Below, piece after piece: positions 50,899-58,995 of a stretch of DNA of 61,535 nucleotides. Position 1 is the stretch's first letter. Each line of letters begins with the position of its first letter. The stretch covers positions 1-61,535 of the forward strand of contig JAEPNQ010000014.1 of assembly GCA_017643305.1 (NCBI GenBank), read 5' to 3'. Origin of the DNA: Marinibacterium sp. GTDB taxonomy: Bacteria > Pseudomonadota > Alphaproteobacteria > Rhodobacterales > Rhodobacteraceae. The translations under genes and the position numbers were made by a program. The notes under the pieces were generated by a model. The model was given only the letters and a program-made list of their open reading frames with translations. It ran no database searches and was not told the DNA's origin.

Positions 50899-50933
50899 TT
50901 GGTCCCTTTCGCGTACGCAGCGCCATAAGCCTT

Positions 50934-52394
50934 TCAGGATCGAACTGCAAGCAGTCCGATCAGGAATTCATTCATCATCTCTTCTGAGGCCGGCGCAATG
51001 TTTTCCGTCAAGGCGCGGGTTCCGGACAGCCAGGCGATCTTTGTGCCCGTTTCGGCGATCTGCGAGGCTTCTTGTGGTGTCAGCTCGTATTCGTCGAGCT
51101 TGGTCAGAGCGATGGTCGGGTTAAATGTTCGATACTTTTCTAGTTCTGACTTGATCCGGCCAAGGCTGCTGCCCGAGGGCAGGGCGATCACAAGGCTGAC
51201 GTCATTAGGTATCAATTTCTTCTGCAGATCCCCTAGCACCCGCTGCATCGTTTCCCCGTCGAGGTTGGTGTCGATAATATGACTCTGCGCCGTGTCGCGC
51301 CATTGATCCGCGTCAAGTTTATCGCTTTGCAAGCTTCGGTGCGGCACGGAGAGCATGCGTGCATAAGCTGGTAGGGCAGTGTCGTCGAAGCGCGGGGCAT
51401 CGGACAAGGACACAAGCCTGACCGCACGGGCCGGTTGTAGGTCGACCATTAGAGCGGCGATCTTACCGGCAAGAACGGTTTTCCCACCACCACTGGGGCC
51501 CACGATCACGACCACCGGCGCACGCAAGCTTTCCATCGGATCGGCGCAGACCAGTTTGCGCGACAAGGCCGCAGCGAATGGCCTGATGCGCTCGGACGCG
51601 GCGGGGGCGGGGGCAAGCCGCTCTACGATCTCGGCGGAAAACCCGGCTGTCACGAAGGGATCGATCAGGGCTGGGGCCTGGTTGCCGTTTTGCTCCAACT
51701 GTTCAAACTGCGCCTCGAGCTGGGCCAACTGTGCGCCAAGCTGGTGCAGGATCGGGTGCAGATCGGCTGCACCCGCGCCATGCAGAACGCCGGGCTGTTG
51801 CTTTTGTTGGGCGGTGGCGCTGTTCGGATTGGGTTCGATAGGACCCAAAGGATCAATGGCCTCGTGTTTGCTCATGGTGGCGGACCAAGCCAAGGGTTGT
51901 GCTTTCGCGGCGGTCGGTGCGGGGCTCAGGCGGTGAGTGACGGCAGGCTCAGGCAGGCCATCCTGCGACGAGGACAGGGCTGTTGCCGCCGCTAGGGTCC
52001 TGTCTGCCTCAATTCCCTCTGCAGAGGCCGAGGGCGCAGTTTCGTTCAAGCGGGAGCGGGCACTCTCCATGCTGACGACGGTGGCGATCTGCGGTGCGCC
52101 CGGTTTCGATTGCGGCACGGTGCTTTTTGTCCGTTCTAGGGCAGCACGGCGAGATCGGAAATCGGCCGTCGGACCCGCGCCTTGCTTGACCTTTTCGGAC
52201 ATCATGTCGGAAAAGCTGACGCTTGTCTTGCGCTTGCGCGGAGGCTGGATCTGGTTGGGCTCGTTCGTTGCCAAGATCTCGATTTGGCCATCGCGTGTGG
52301 TGGTAGACAGGATATAGGCGTTATCGCCGAGCTGACGGACTACCTCATCCATGGCGAGGGCGCTGTCAGGCGCAAGAACGGTAACAGTGGGCAT
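50934..52394 (-). CDS. flhF: Polar flagellar placement GTPase FlhF
   Basis: A 486-residue SRP-type GTPase. The N-terminal B domain starts MPTVTVLAPDSALAMDEVVR QLGDNAYILSTTTRDGQIEI; a variable Pro/Ala-rich linker follows to about 280. The NG domain has VVVIVGPSGGGKTVLAGKIA ALM (P-loop near 296-303), then LVSLSDAPRFDDTALPAYAR, SLVIALPSGSSLGRIKSELE and ALTKLDEYELTPQEASQIAE (TKLDE, guanine specificity). FlhF recruits the first flagellar parts to the cell pole, so the flagellum here is probably polar or subpolar. It is 1 bp after flhA. Confidence 0.93.
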   Translation of the reverse strand: MPTVTVLAPDSALAMDEVVRQLGDNAYILSTTTRDGQIEILATNEPNQIQPPRKRKTSVSFSDMMSEKVKQGAGPTADFRSRRAALERTKSTVPQSKPGAPQIATVVSMESARSRLNETAPSASAEGIEADRTLAAATALSSSQDGLPEPAVTHRLSPAPTAAKAQPLAWSATMSKHEAIDPLGPIEPNPNSATAQQKQQPGVLHGAGAADLHPILHQLGAQLAQLEAQFEQLEQNGNQAPALIDPFVTAGFSAEIVERLAPAPAASERIRPFAAALSRKLVCADPMESLRAPVVVIVGPSGGGKTVLAGKIAALMVDLQPARAVRLVSLSDAPRFDDTALPAYARMLSVPHRSLQSDKLDADQWRDTAQSHIIDTNLDGETMQRVLGDLQKKLIPNDVSLVIALPSGSSLGRIKSELEKYRTFNPTIALTKLDEYELTPQEASQIAETGTKIAWLSGTRALTENIAPASEEMMNEFLIGLLAVRS

Positions 52395-52395
52395 G

Positions 52396-54525
52396 TTAAT
52401 TTACCTCTTCGTTTTCGGGCTGTTCACCCGATGGAAGGCTGTTGAGATCACCGATGGTCGCCACCACCTCGACGGTGCGGTTCTCGGGCAATTCCGTGAA
52501 ACCTAGGATCACGACCTGTGGCACATGCGTTCGCACGAAATCGGCCAGGTGACGGCGGATTGCAGGGGCGACAACTAGGATGCTGGGCTTGTTTTCATTG
52601 ACCAAGCGCTCGCTGATTTCGTTCAGCGATTGCAAAAGCGTTTTCGCCAACTCGCCATCCAGTACCAAGCCCTCGTCGCCGCCTTGGCGCATGGTGCGCA
52701 GCAAGAGCTGTTCGAATTCAGGCGACAATGTCATGACCGGCATAGTCTGACCGAGCGCCGCGAGTTGCTGGATCAACAGCGGCGCGAGGCTGGGGCGCAG
52801 CGCCTCGGACATCTCGACCGGGTTTTTGACGCGGGTGGCGATGCCCGACAGGCCTTCGAGGATCTTGCGCAGATCCGAGATCGGGATGTGTTCGACCAGC
52901 AACAGCCGCAAGACCTCGGTAAGGGTGTGCAGCGGCACAAGCTTAGGGACGACGGATTGCACGAGCTGCGGGTTGCGCTTGCCCAGGTTGTCCAGCATGG
53001 CCTGCACGTCATCTTGCCCGATCAGGTCGGCTGCATGCTTGGTCAGCAATTGGCTCATATGCGTCGCGATGACTGAAACTGGCTCGATGACGACATAATC
53101 ATTCGTCTCAGCCTGGGTTTGCTGGGTGGGACGGATCCAGATCGCTTCCACCCCGAAAGACGGTTCGCGCACCTTGATGCCATCCAGATCCACGGTCGAA
53201 CCTTCGCCAGGAAGCGCCAGCTTGCGATCGGGATAGACGGTGTCTTCGCCCACGATGGTATGGCCGATGCGGATACGATAATGGTTGGGTGGCATCGACA
53301 GATCATCGCGGATGCGCACGCTCGGCACGACAAAGCCCAAGGCCTTGGACACTTCGCGCCGGATCGAGGTGATGCGCGAGACCAGAGGACCGGCCTGGTC
53401 GTCATCGACCAGCGAAATCAGGCCATAGCCTAGTTGCAGCGACACGGATGAATAATCGGTCACGTCTTCCAGCGTAACGATGTCACCAGCAATTGGCGCG
53501 GCGTCTGGTTCTTCATCCCCGTCCTGCGCGATGCTGTCGGTATCGTTGCGCATTGCGAAATAGGCTGCCCCCGCTGCAAAAAGGGCGAACAACAGGAACA
53601 AGCCGTTTGGCAGTCCTGGCACAAGGCCTAGGATGCCCACGACCGCTGCCGTCGGAATCCAAGCGCGCGACAGGTGCACCTGTTCCGAGATATGCCGCGC
53701 CATGTCATTCTTGGAGGACACGCGCGTCACGATGATCGCGGTGGCGATCGAGAGCAGAAGGGACGGGATCTGGGCGACGAGGCCGTCACCGATGGACAAC
53801 AGTATATAGGTCTGCGCCGCATCGCCCACGGCCATGTTGTGCTGCGCTATACCGATGATCAGCCCGCCGATGATGTTGATGGCAAGGATCAGGATACCAG
53901 CGATGGCATCCCCTTTGACGAATTTCGACGCACCATCCATCGAGCCGTAGAAATCGGCCTCTTCCGCGATTTCCAAGCGCCGGGCCGTGGCCTCTTCGGG
54001 GCTTAGGATACCGGCGTTCAGATCAGCGTCGATGGCCATCTGCTTGCCCGGCATGGCGTCGAGCGTGAAGCGGGCGGCCACCTCAGACACGCGGCCTGCG
54101 CCCTTGGTGATCACCACGAGGTTGATGATCGTCAAGATGATGAAGACGAAGATACCGACAGCATAGTTGTTGCCGACGACGAATTCTCCGAAGGCCTTGA
54201 TAACCTGTCCGGCGGCATCGGGACCGGTGTGCCCCTCGCTTAGGACGATCCGGGTCGAGGCTACGTTCAAAGCCAAGCGCAAGACTGTGGCGATCAAGAG
54301 CAGGTTGGGAAAAGACGAGAAATCGAGCGGCCGATAGGTGTGCAGCGTGACCATCAGGATCAAAAGCGACAGCAGGATGTTCAGCACAAAGAACCCATCC
54401 AGTAAGAATACCGGCAGGGGCAGGACCATCATTGCGATCAGCACGAGAATGCCGATCGGCAGGACCAAGCCCCCGATTGTGTCGCGCGCACCTGCCGTCA
54501 AACGGGCCGTCGATGTCAGATCCAT
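52396..54525 (-). CDS. flhA: Flagellar export gate protein FlhA
   Basis: A 709-residue export gate subunit. The N-terminal 330 residues hold about eight membrane helices with the FHIPEP signature as RLALNVASTRIVL, GNNYAVGIFVFIILTIINLV VITKGAGRVSEVAARFTLDA MPGKQMAIDADLNAG. The cytoplasmic domain runs from about 350 (LEDVTDYSSVSLQLGYGLIS) to the end, with IPISDLRKILEGLSGIATRV. It docks chaperone-bound substrates. It is the first gene of flhA-flhF-flhG-fliA, behind a sigma-54 promoter about 140 bp upstream. Confidence 0.96.
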   Translation of the reverse strand: MDLTSTARLTAGARDTIGGLVLPIGILVLIAMMVLPLPVFLLDGFFVLNILLSLLILMVTLHTYRPLDFSSFPNLLLIATVLRLALNVASTRIVLSEGHTGPDAAGQVIKAFGEFVVGNNYAVGIFVFIILTIINLVVITKGAGRVSEVAARFTLDAMPGKQMAIDADLNAGILSPEEATARRLEIAEEADFYGSMDGASKFVKGDAIAGILILAINIIGGLIIGIAQHNMAVGDAAQTYILLSIGDGLVAQIPSLLLSIATAIIVTRVSSKNDMARHISEQVHLSRAWIPTAAVVGILGLVPGLPNGLFLLFALFAAGAAYFAMRNDTDSIAQDGDEEPDAAPIAGDIVTLEDVTDYSSVSLQLGYGLISLVDDDQAGPLVSRITSIRREVSKALGFVVPSVRIRDDLSMPPNHYRIRIGHTIVGEDTVYPDRKLALPGEGSTVDLDGIKVREPSFGVEAIWIRPTQQTQAETNDYVVIEPVSVIATHMSQLLTKHAADLIGQDDVQAMLDNLGKRNPQLVQSVVPKLVPLHTLTEVLRLLLVEHIPISDLRKILEGLSGIATRVKNPVEMSEALRPSLAPLLIQQLAALGQTMPVMTLSPEFEQLLLRTMRQGGDEGLVLDGELAKTLLQSLNEISERLVNENKPSILVVAPAIRRHLADFVRTHVPQVVILGFTELPENRTVEVVATIGDLNSLPSGEQPENEEVN

Positions 54526-54666
54526 GACAGGGTCTCTCCGTCAAAATGCCGACCCAGGGCCGCGCCAAAAAGGTCGCGACTAGTGGATTTTCCCAGGTTT
54601 GCTTGCTCTGTTTGCGTCACCATGCGTTTCACATCTCGTTTGCTACCAAAGCGTCTATCCCTAACA

Positions 54667-54682
54667 AGCAAGATGTGTGCCA
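54667..54682 (-). promoter_or_regulatory. Predicted sigma-54 promoter of flhA-flhF-flhG-fliA
   Basis: The minus strand reads TGGCACACATCTTGCT; GG is at plus 54680-54681 and GC at plus 54668-54669, exact spacing. It implies a leader of about 130 bases before flhA. Confidence 0.85.
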
Positions 54683-54711
54683 ATAAGATTTCGCGCGCCC
54701 AGAAGCTAGGA

Positions 54712-54727
54712 TGGCATGATCTGTGCA
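54712..54727 (+). promoter_or_regulatory. Predicted sigma-54 promoter of flgP-flgT-flgA
   Basis: TGGCATGATCTGTGCA; GG at 54713-54714 and GC at 54725-54726, exact spacing, with one substitution in the -12 box (GTGC for TTGC). Back to back with the flhA promoter, the two -24 boxes lie 32 bp apart. Confidence 0.7.
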
Positions 54728-54803
54728 GGTCTCCGACCGATACCATCGCTTGGGCAAGACACCCGGCACAATATCTCTATCCTCGCGACAGGAGGCCCAG
54801 CTC

Positions 54804-55343
54804 GTGACTGACTTCCCCCGGCCATCCATGCCTCTCATGTTCACTCTCATGTCCGCCCTTGCGCTTTCGGCGTGCGACGAAACTAAGGTCGTTCCCGGGC
54901 CGGGCGCGACCTCGACCGTGCCAGTGCCGCCGCGCAATGCAGCCTCCACCACGCAAGAGATCTCGCGCGTAGAACAAGTGCTGGATGCCGCAGACCAGGT
55001 CACCGTTGTCGCCCCGACGATCCGCGCAATGGGGTATGCGGTTGTCTCGGCGCAGCCCGGCAAAAGCGTAAACCATCGTCGGCTGAACGCCATTCGTGTT
55101 GCCCGGATGGAAGCGATGCGGAACCTGACCGAACAGATCCACGGCGTGCGCATCGATGCATCGACCACCATCGCCGAGGCCGTTTTGCAAAGCGACACCA
55201 TGCGTAGCGCCGTGGTGGGCATGTTGCGTGCCACCCGCACGGTTCATATCCAGCCCAGGGGCAGCGATACCTACGAGGTCCTGCTCGAGGTCGATCGCGA
55301 CATGATCGACCAGATGTTGAAGGTCGCCCGTCGCAAGACATGA
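54804..55343 (+). CDS. flgP: Outer-membrane lipoprotein, FlgP family
   Basis: A 179-residue lipoprotein. I chose GTG 54804 because AGGAGG lies eight bases upstream; the signal MPLMFTLMSALALSAC then has a lipobox LSAC (Cys24). The body TIRAMGYAVVSAQPGKSVNH RRLNAIRVARMEAMRNLTEQ IHGVRIDASTTIAEA followed by VVGMLRATRTVHIQPRGSDT YEVLLEVDRD has the LPP20/FlgP layout. In Vibrio and Campylobacter FlgP forms an outer-membrane-linked disk or ring around the motor. It stands 7 bp before flgT, as in the Vibrio flgO-flgP-flgT arrangement. Confidence 0.8.
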   Translation: MTDFPRPSMPLMFTLMSALALSACDETKVVPGPGATSTVPVPPRNAASTTQEISRVEQVLDAADQVTVVAPTIRAMGYAVVSAQPGKSVNHRRLNAIRVARMEAMRNLTEQIHGVRIDASTTIAEAVLQSDTMRSAVVGMLRATRTVHIQPRGSDTYEVLLEVDRDMIDQMLKVARRKT

Positions 55344-55350
55344 GGCAAAT

Positions 55351-56478
55351 GTGATGCGGTTTTGGCTATTCTCCGGTCTTGCAGTTCTTTGGGTGCTCCT
55401 CTGGGCGGGCCTGTCGCCGGCGACCGCTGCGACCATTACGGTCGAGGTGACGGGGCAGTCGGCCGAAAGTGGGCTTGGCCGTGCCAAGACCCGCCTTCGC
55501 GCTCTGGAGGCCGCTTTGATTGAGGCGGCGATCAAGGGCGGCGCCGATATCAATGGTTATGCCGCTGCATCGAACGGGATCCTCGTGTCGGACCGGCTGA
55601 TCCTGCGGCCTGCCTCGCGGATACTGGATTACAGTATTCTCTCCGAGACGGTGGTGGATGGGTTTTACCGCGTCCGTATCCGCGCCATCGTTGGTGATCC
55701 GCCGGTGCCAGTGACCGACCAGTGCGCACGCAGGGCAAAGCTTGACATATTGTCCTATCCGCTGCGGCTGCGCGTCGATCCGATGACGCCTGCCTGGGTC
55801 GACAGCCTCGGCCCACAGCTGCATGACAGCATCGATGCGGCCATCGCCTCGCGGCCCGGTGTCAGCCTCATGCGGGGCGGGGCCGGCAGCGGCATGCCGG
55901 GGCGCAGCGTGCAGGTAGGGCTGGATATGGACTACATGGCGCTCACCCGTGGCACCACGGGCGTCCCGGTGCCCGAGGGCCGTTTGGCGTATCATGCCGA
56001 TGTGCACCTGCAGATGCAGGGCCGCAAAAAACTTGGGCTGGTGCTTTTGTCCCGTCTGGTCAATCCGGGTTCGAACAAGCCGCGCGCCGAGAGCCGGTTC
56101 GAGCAGACCATCCGCCTTGATGCCGGGATCCCGGTTCCGGGGCTGAACCATCTTGCCTCCCCGGATCGAACCGCCATCGTCGACAAGCTCTTGGCACAGA
56201 TCGATGTCCATATAGAGGCGATGATCGATTCTTATGCCTGTCGCCCGCTGGAAGGTGTGTTGCTGCTGTCTGGTGGGCGTCTGACGCTGCCCTTCGGGGC
56301 AAAGGATGGTCTCACGCGGCTCCATCTCGCGTATTCCGAAGGCAACGACACGCCGTTTATCATTTTCGAGATCGACAAACTGAAAGATCACAGCGCCATT
56401 CTGCGCCCGATCGACCAGAACCGCAGCGCACGCAAACTGGCCGGGATGCGCGTGCGCTTTATGGAGATGGCGAAATGA
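55351..56478 (+). CDS. flgT: Flagellar H-ring/stator-associated protein FlgT
   Basis: A 375-residue secreted protein (GTG 55351 or ATG 55354) with a signal peptide ending near SPATA and a mature start TITVEVTGQSAESGLGRAKT RLRALEAALIEAAIKGGADI NGYAAASNGILVSDRLILRP. This opening (A...A...A...aG..v.s......) is the FlgT N-domain; the C-terminal part LTLPFGAKDGLTRLHLAYSE fits the SH3-like C-domain. In R. sphaeroides a distant FlgT encoded directly upstream of flgA interacts with MotB and FliL and is needed for rotation (from memory); the location matches exactly. It overlaps flgA by 4 bases. Confidence 0.8.
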   Translation: MMRFWLFSGLAVLWVLLWAGLSPATAATITVEVTGQSAESGLGRAKTRLRALEAALIEAAIKGGADINGYAAASNGILVSDRLILRPASRILDYSILSETVVDGFYRVRIRAIVGDPPVPVTDQCARRAKLDILSYPLRLRVDPMTPAWVDSLGPQLHDSIDAAIASRPGVSLMRGGAGSGMPGRSVQVGLDMDYMALTRGTTGVPVPEGRLAYHADVHLQMQGRKKLGLVLLSRLVNPGSNKPRAESRFEQTIRLDAGIPVPGLNHLASPDRTAIVDKLLAQIDVHIEAMIDSYACRPLEGVLLLSGGRLTLPFGAKDGLTRLHLAYSEGNDTPFIIFEIDKLKDHSAILRPIDQNRSARKLAGMRVRFMEMAK

Positions 56479-57194
56479 AACGGTTGGCGGTGGCAATGAT
56501 CCTCTGGCTTGTCGGCGGTGGCATGGTGCAGGCCGAAACCAGCGATGCCTTTACCGGCGGCGATATCGCGGCAATCGTGCGGGACACCCTTGCAGCCAAC
56601 GGAGAGGATGGCAGCCCCATCCTCGCCGAGCAGCGACGCTATTACCCCTGCGATGTCGATCTGACCGTTATGCCCCGGCGCGAGGGGCGCTGGGATGCCG
56701 TGGATGTGGTATGTGCGGGACATGTGCCTTGGTCCATCATCGTGCGCACCTCGGTTGAGGTGCCGCTGGGCTATCGGTTTGGGATGGTTGACACCGAGGT
56801 AGAGACACAGGCGGTGGTCGTACTGCGCCATTCGATCAGGCGTGATGAGATCCTCACCGCAGAAAAGCTCGAAGTGACCAAGGTCTCCCATGCGGCCGCG
56901 CCGGGCGTGTTTTTCCGGATCGAACCCCTGATCGGGCGCCGGATGGCGCAGAACCTTGGCGCCGGTGTTCCGCTGCGTGAACGTCACCTTGAAATGGATT
57001 GGGCGGTGCGTGAAGATGATCCTATCGTGATTGAAACCGCCGTTGGTGGGCTGGTGATCTCGATGGCCGGCGTCGCCCTTGAAAATGGTCAAACCGGCGA
57101 CTTCATTCAGGTACAGAACGTTCAGTCGCGCAAAGTGGTGACCGGCATGGTGACAGACGAAAAAAAAATTAATGTTAAGCCTAACCTAAATTGA
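56475..57194 (+). CDS. flgA: P-ring assembly chaperone FlgA
   Basis: A 239-residue periplasmic protein. Signal: MKRLAVAMILWLVGGGMVQA. The C-terminal SAF domain reads RDEILTAEKLEVTKVSHAAA PGVFFRIEPLIGRRMAQNLG AGVPLRERHLEMDWAVREDD and ends in TGDFIQVQNVQSRKVVTGMV, typical of FlgA. FlgA guides FlgI into the P ring. The flgM sigma-28 promoter overlaps its 3-prime end. Confidence 0.92.
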   Translation: MKRLAVAMILWLVGGGMVQAETSDAFTGGDIAAIVRDTLAANGEDGSPILAEQRRYYPCDVDLTVMPRREGRWDAVDVVCAGHVPWSIIVRTSVEVPLGYRFGMVDTEVETQAVVVLRHSIRRDEILTAEKLEVTKVSHAAAPGVFFRIEPLIGRRMAQNLGAGVPLRERHLEMDWAVREDDPIVIETAVGGLVISMAGVALENGQTGDFIQVQNVQSRKVVTGMVTDEKKINVKPNLN

Positions 57195-57209
57195 GTTTGC
57201 GTCGTTTAT
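57183..57209 (+). promoter_or_regulatory. Predicted sigma-28 (FliA) promoter of flgM
   Basis: TAAC at 57183-57186, 15 bases, then GTCGTTTA at 57202-57209, identical in the -10 box to that of flagellin. The flgM ribosome site AGGAGG follows at 57220. It overlaps the flgA stop codon. Confidence 0.55.
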
Positions 57210-57229
57210 ACCGGCGATAGGAGGTTGTA

Positions 57230-57526
57230 ATGATCGATTTCATCAATAATTCGGTTCCGCCGAAGGTGCCCGCCAGAGTGTCGCAGAGCGGCACGCCGGT
57301 GTCCCAGGAAAAGCCGACACAGGCCGGCCCCGCCCCAACCACGGCCAATGCTGAAGTCAGTGTTATCGGCGCCAAAGCAACCGTTGAAGAGCTTGCGAAG
57401 AGCCCCCCGATTGATCTCGAGGCGGTCGGCAAGATCAAGGACGCGATTTCGCGCGGTGCCTATCCCGTCGACCTCGACAAGGTTGCAGAAAAGCTGATGG
57501 AAAGCTTCCTCGAATCTCATGGCTGA
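57230..57526 (+). CDS. flgM: Anti-sigma-28 factor FlgM
   Basis: A 98-residue protein. The disordered N-terminal half is Pro/Thr-rich; the C-terminal sigma-binding half reads DLEAVGKIKDAISRGAYPVD LDKVAEKLMESFLESHG, the FlgM motif (v..Ik.aI..G.Ypid...vA..l...). It holds FliA inactive until exported through the finished hook. A strong AGGAGG precedes the ATG. It overlaps flgN by 8 bases. Confidence 0.92.
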   Translation: MIDFINNSVPPKVPARVSQSGTPVSQEKPTQAGPAPTTANAEVSVIGAKATVEELAKSPPIDLEAVGKIKDAISRGAYPVDLDKVAEKLMESFLESHG

Positions 57527-57839
57527 TCTGACCCAAGACGGGGAAGCGAATCCTTATTGGCAGGCGGTGCCGGATAGTCTCGAACAGCTTGATGCCCTCT
57601 TGGGCCAGCTGCATGAGAACATCGGTGATCCGGCCACTTTGGGCGTGATCATCCAAAACCTCGCCTCCTTGGTGGAAGGGGGCTTGTCGGATCTTGCTGA
57701 GAGGGGAACGGAGCCGGAGGCGAAGGCCAAGGTGGCCCACCTAGCGATGCAGATCACCGAGTTGGAACAGATTTTGCAAAATCGTCAGAGCATCCTTGCC
57801 GGGTTCTCTGTCTATTTGAAGGGACTGGTCGAAGGCTAG
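57519..57839 (+). CDS. flgN: Hook-associated protein chaperone FlgN
   Basis: A 106-residue all-helical protein: WQAVPDSLEQLDALLGQLHE NIGDPATLGVIIQNLASLVE and VAHLAMQITELEQILQNRQS ILAGFSVYLKGL. Length, helical text and overlap with flgM fit FlgN, the chaperone for FlgK and FlgL. The sequence family is weakly conserved, so context carries much of the weight. Confidence 0.75.
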   Translation: MADLTQDGEANPYWQAVPDSLEQLDALLGQLHENIGDPATLGVIIQNLASLVEGGLSDLAERGTEPEAKAKVAHLAMQITELEQILQNRQSILAGFSVYLKGLVEG

Positions 57840-57870
57840 GGGTGCCAACCGAAAGGGGAACACGCGTCCA

Positions 57871-58350
57871 ATGCCTGACCAAATTCCATCCCTCCTATGG
57901 CTGCCCTTGGGTGGCCTTGTTGCTGTTGCACTCGTTGCCGTAGCCGTTTTCAAGTTGCGGCGTCCAATGTCTGACCAAATGCACAAACGCCAGTTGACCA
58001 AGACAGCGCCGGTGCTAAGTAGCGTCAATCCGGTGAGTGTTGCGGCTACCTCAACACCAAAATCCGAAGATGTGGTCGAAATGCTGCGGGCGGAGTTGGC
58101 TGCGTTCCGCGCAGTTTACCAGGCCGATCTGTCTCAAGTGCTTGCCGAGCAGCGCGCTCAGATGGCCGCACCGCGCCCCACCATGCCGCAAGACGCGCAA
58201 GACCTGTTGGAAAAGGCGATCGAGCTTGCCCGGATGGGCCATGATGCCGCTTCGATCTCGGGCAGCTGTGATCTCGACCCGGCCGATGCGGCGGCACTTG
58301 TACGTTTTCACGGACCCAACCGGGTCGCTGTGATCTCACGGCGACATTGA
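57871..58350 (+). CDS. DUF2802-like membrane-anchored protein
   Basis: A 159-residue protein with one N-terminal membrane segment (about 7-28, LLWLPLGGLVAVALVAVAVF) and a cytoplasmic coil (LRAELAAFRAVYQADLSQVL). The C-terminal block DLLEKAIELARMGHDAASIS GSCDLDPADAAALVRFHGP resembles the helix-turn-helix-like DUF2802 domain (A..lA..G.s..eia..cgls..EA.ll..lHg) that is common in polar flagellar clusters of gammaproteobacteria. Function unknown. The last 15 bases overlap the convergent gene. Confidence 0.7.
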   Translation: MPDQIPSLLWLPLGGLVAVALVAVAVFKLRRPMSDQMHKRQLTKTAPVLSSVNPVSVAATSTPKSEDVVEMLRAELAAFRAVYQADLSQVLAEQRAQMAAPRPTMPQDAQDLLEKAIELARMGHDAASISGSCDLDPADAAALVRFHGPNRVAVISRRH

Positions 58351-58995
58351 TTGTGCGTCGCCCTTGGGGGCGGCTTCCGGCGTCGGGGGCTGTGAAAATG
58401 GCAGTCCCGCGAAAATCTCGCTAGCTTCGGCTTGAATCTCGATCAGGTCTTCTGGCTCGAGTTGGTCGGAGGCATCATCGCGCCCTTCGGTGCAGTCGTT
58501 TTCACCCAGGGCGTGACAGATCGAGAACCAGATGTAGCCCGACTTGATGTCGGGTTCGGCCATCAATTCAATATAAACGCGTGCAAGCTTGCGGGGGGCA
58601 GCTATCCGCCCATCTCTGGCCTGCGCCATCAACCGTTCCAGCAGGCGGTTTACGACATCTTGCTGGGCGCCAGGCGGTAGGCTGTCGAGCAGCTCATCGA
58701 CCATGTCTTGCGCATATGCCCCGTTCGAGAGAAGGGCAAGCGCGCTCCAATATAAAGCTTCTACGTGGTTTTGCGGCCGTCCTCGCCCTTGCCGCAGAAG
58801 GACGGCAAGGTTGAATTGCGCATCCGGGATATCGGCTTCGGCAAGCGGCTCGAACAGAGCGATGGCCCGGCGGAAATTACGGTCACGCACGGCGTCGGTT
58901 GCGGCGTCGAATTGCGCGTCTTGCGCTGGTGTTTGCGCCAAAACAGGCGCCGCCGTAGTGGCAAGCGCTGCGAGACCAGCGCAAAGCCTGATCAT
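58336..58995 (-). CDS. Secreted Sel1-repeat protein
   Basis: A 219-residue protein with a signal peptide (MIRLCAGLAALATTAAPVLA QTP) and Sel1/TPR-type helical repeats: FRRAIALFEPLAEADIPDAQ FNLAVLLRQGRGRPQNHVEA LYWSALAL, later KSGYIWFSICHALGENDCTE. Sel1 proteins in the periplasm act as adaptors; related proteins near motility genes have been linked to motor assembly, but this is not established for this one. It is the last of three minus-strand genes; its start overlaps the stop of the previous gene (ATGA). Confidence 0.75.
   Translation of the reverse strand: MIRLCAGLAALATTAAPVLAQTPAQDAQFDAATDAVRDRNFRRAIALFEPLAEADIPDAQFNLAVLLRQGRGRPQNHVEALYWSALALLSNGAYAQDMVDELLDSLPPGAQQDVVNRLLERLMAQARDGRIAAPRKLARVYIELMAEPDIKSGYIWFSICHALGENDCTEGRDDASDQLEPEDLIEIQAEASEIFAGLPFSQPPTPEAAPKGDAQSMSP

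Noticed and set aside
55366-56496. 376-codon minus-strand frame opposite flgT
   Set aside because: It lies entirely antisense to flgT, which has a signal peptide, operon overlap with flgA and family features. His/Arg/Gln-rich composition is typical of an antisense shadow in GC-rich DNA.
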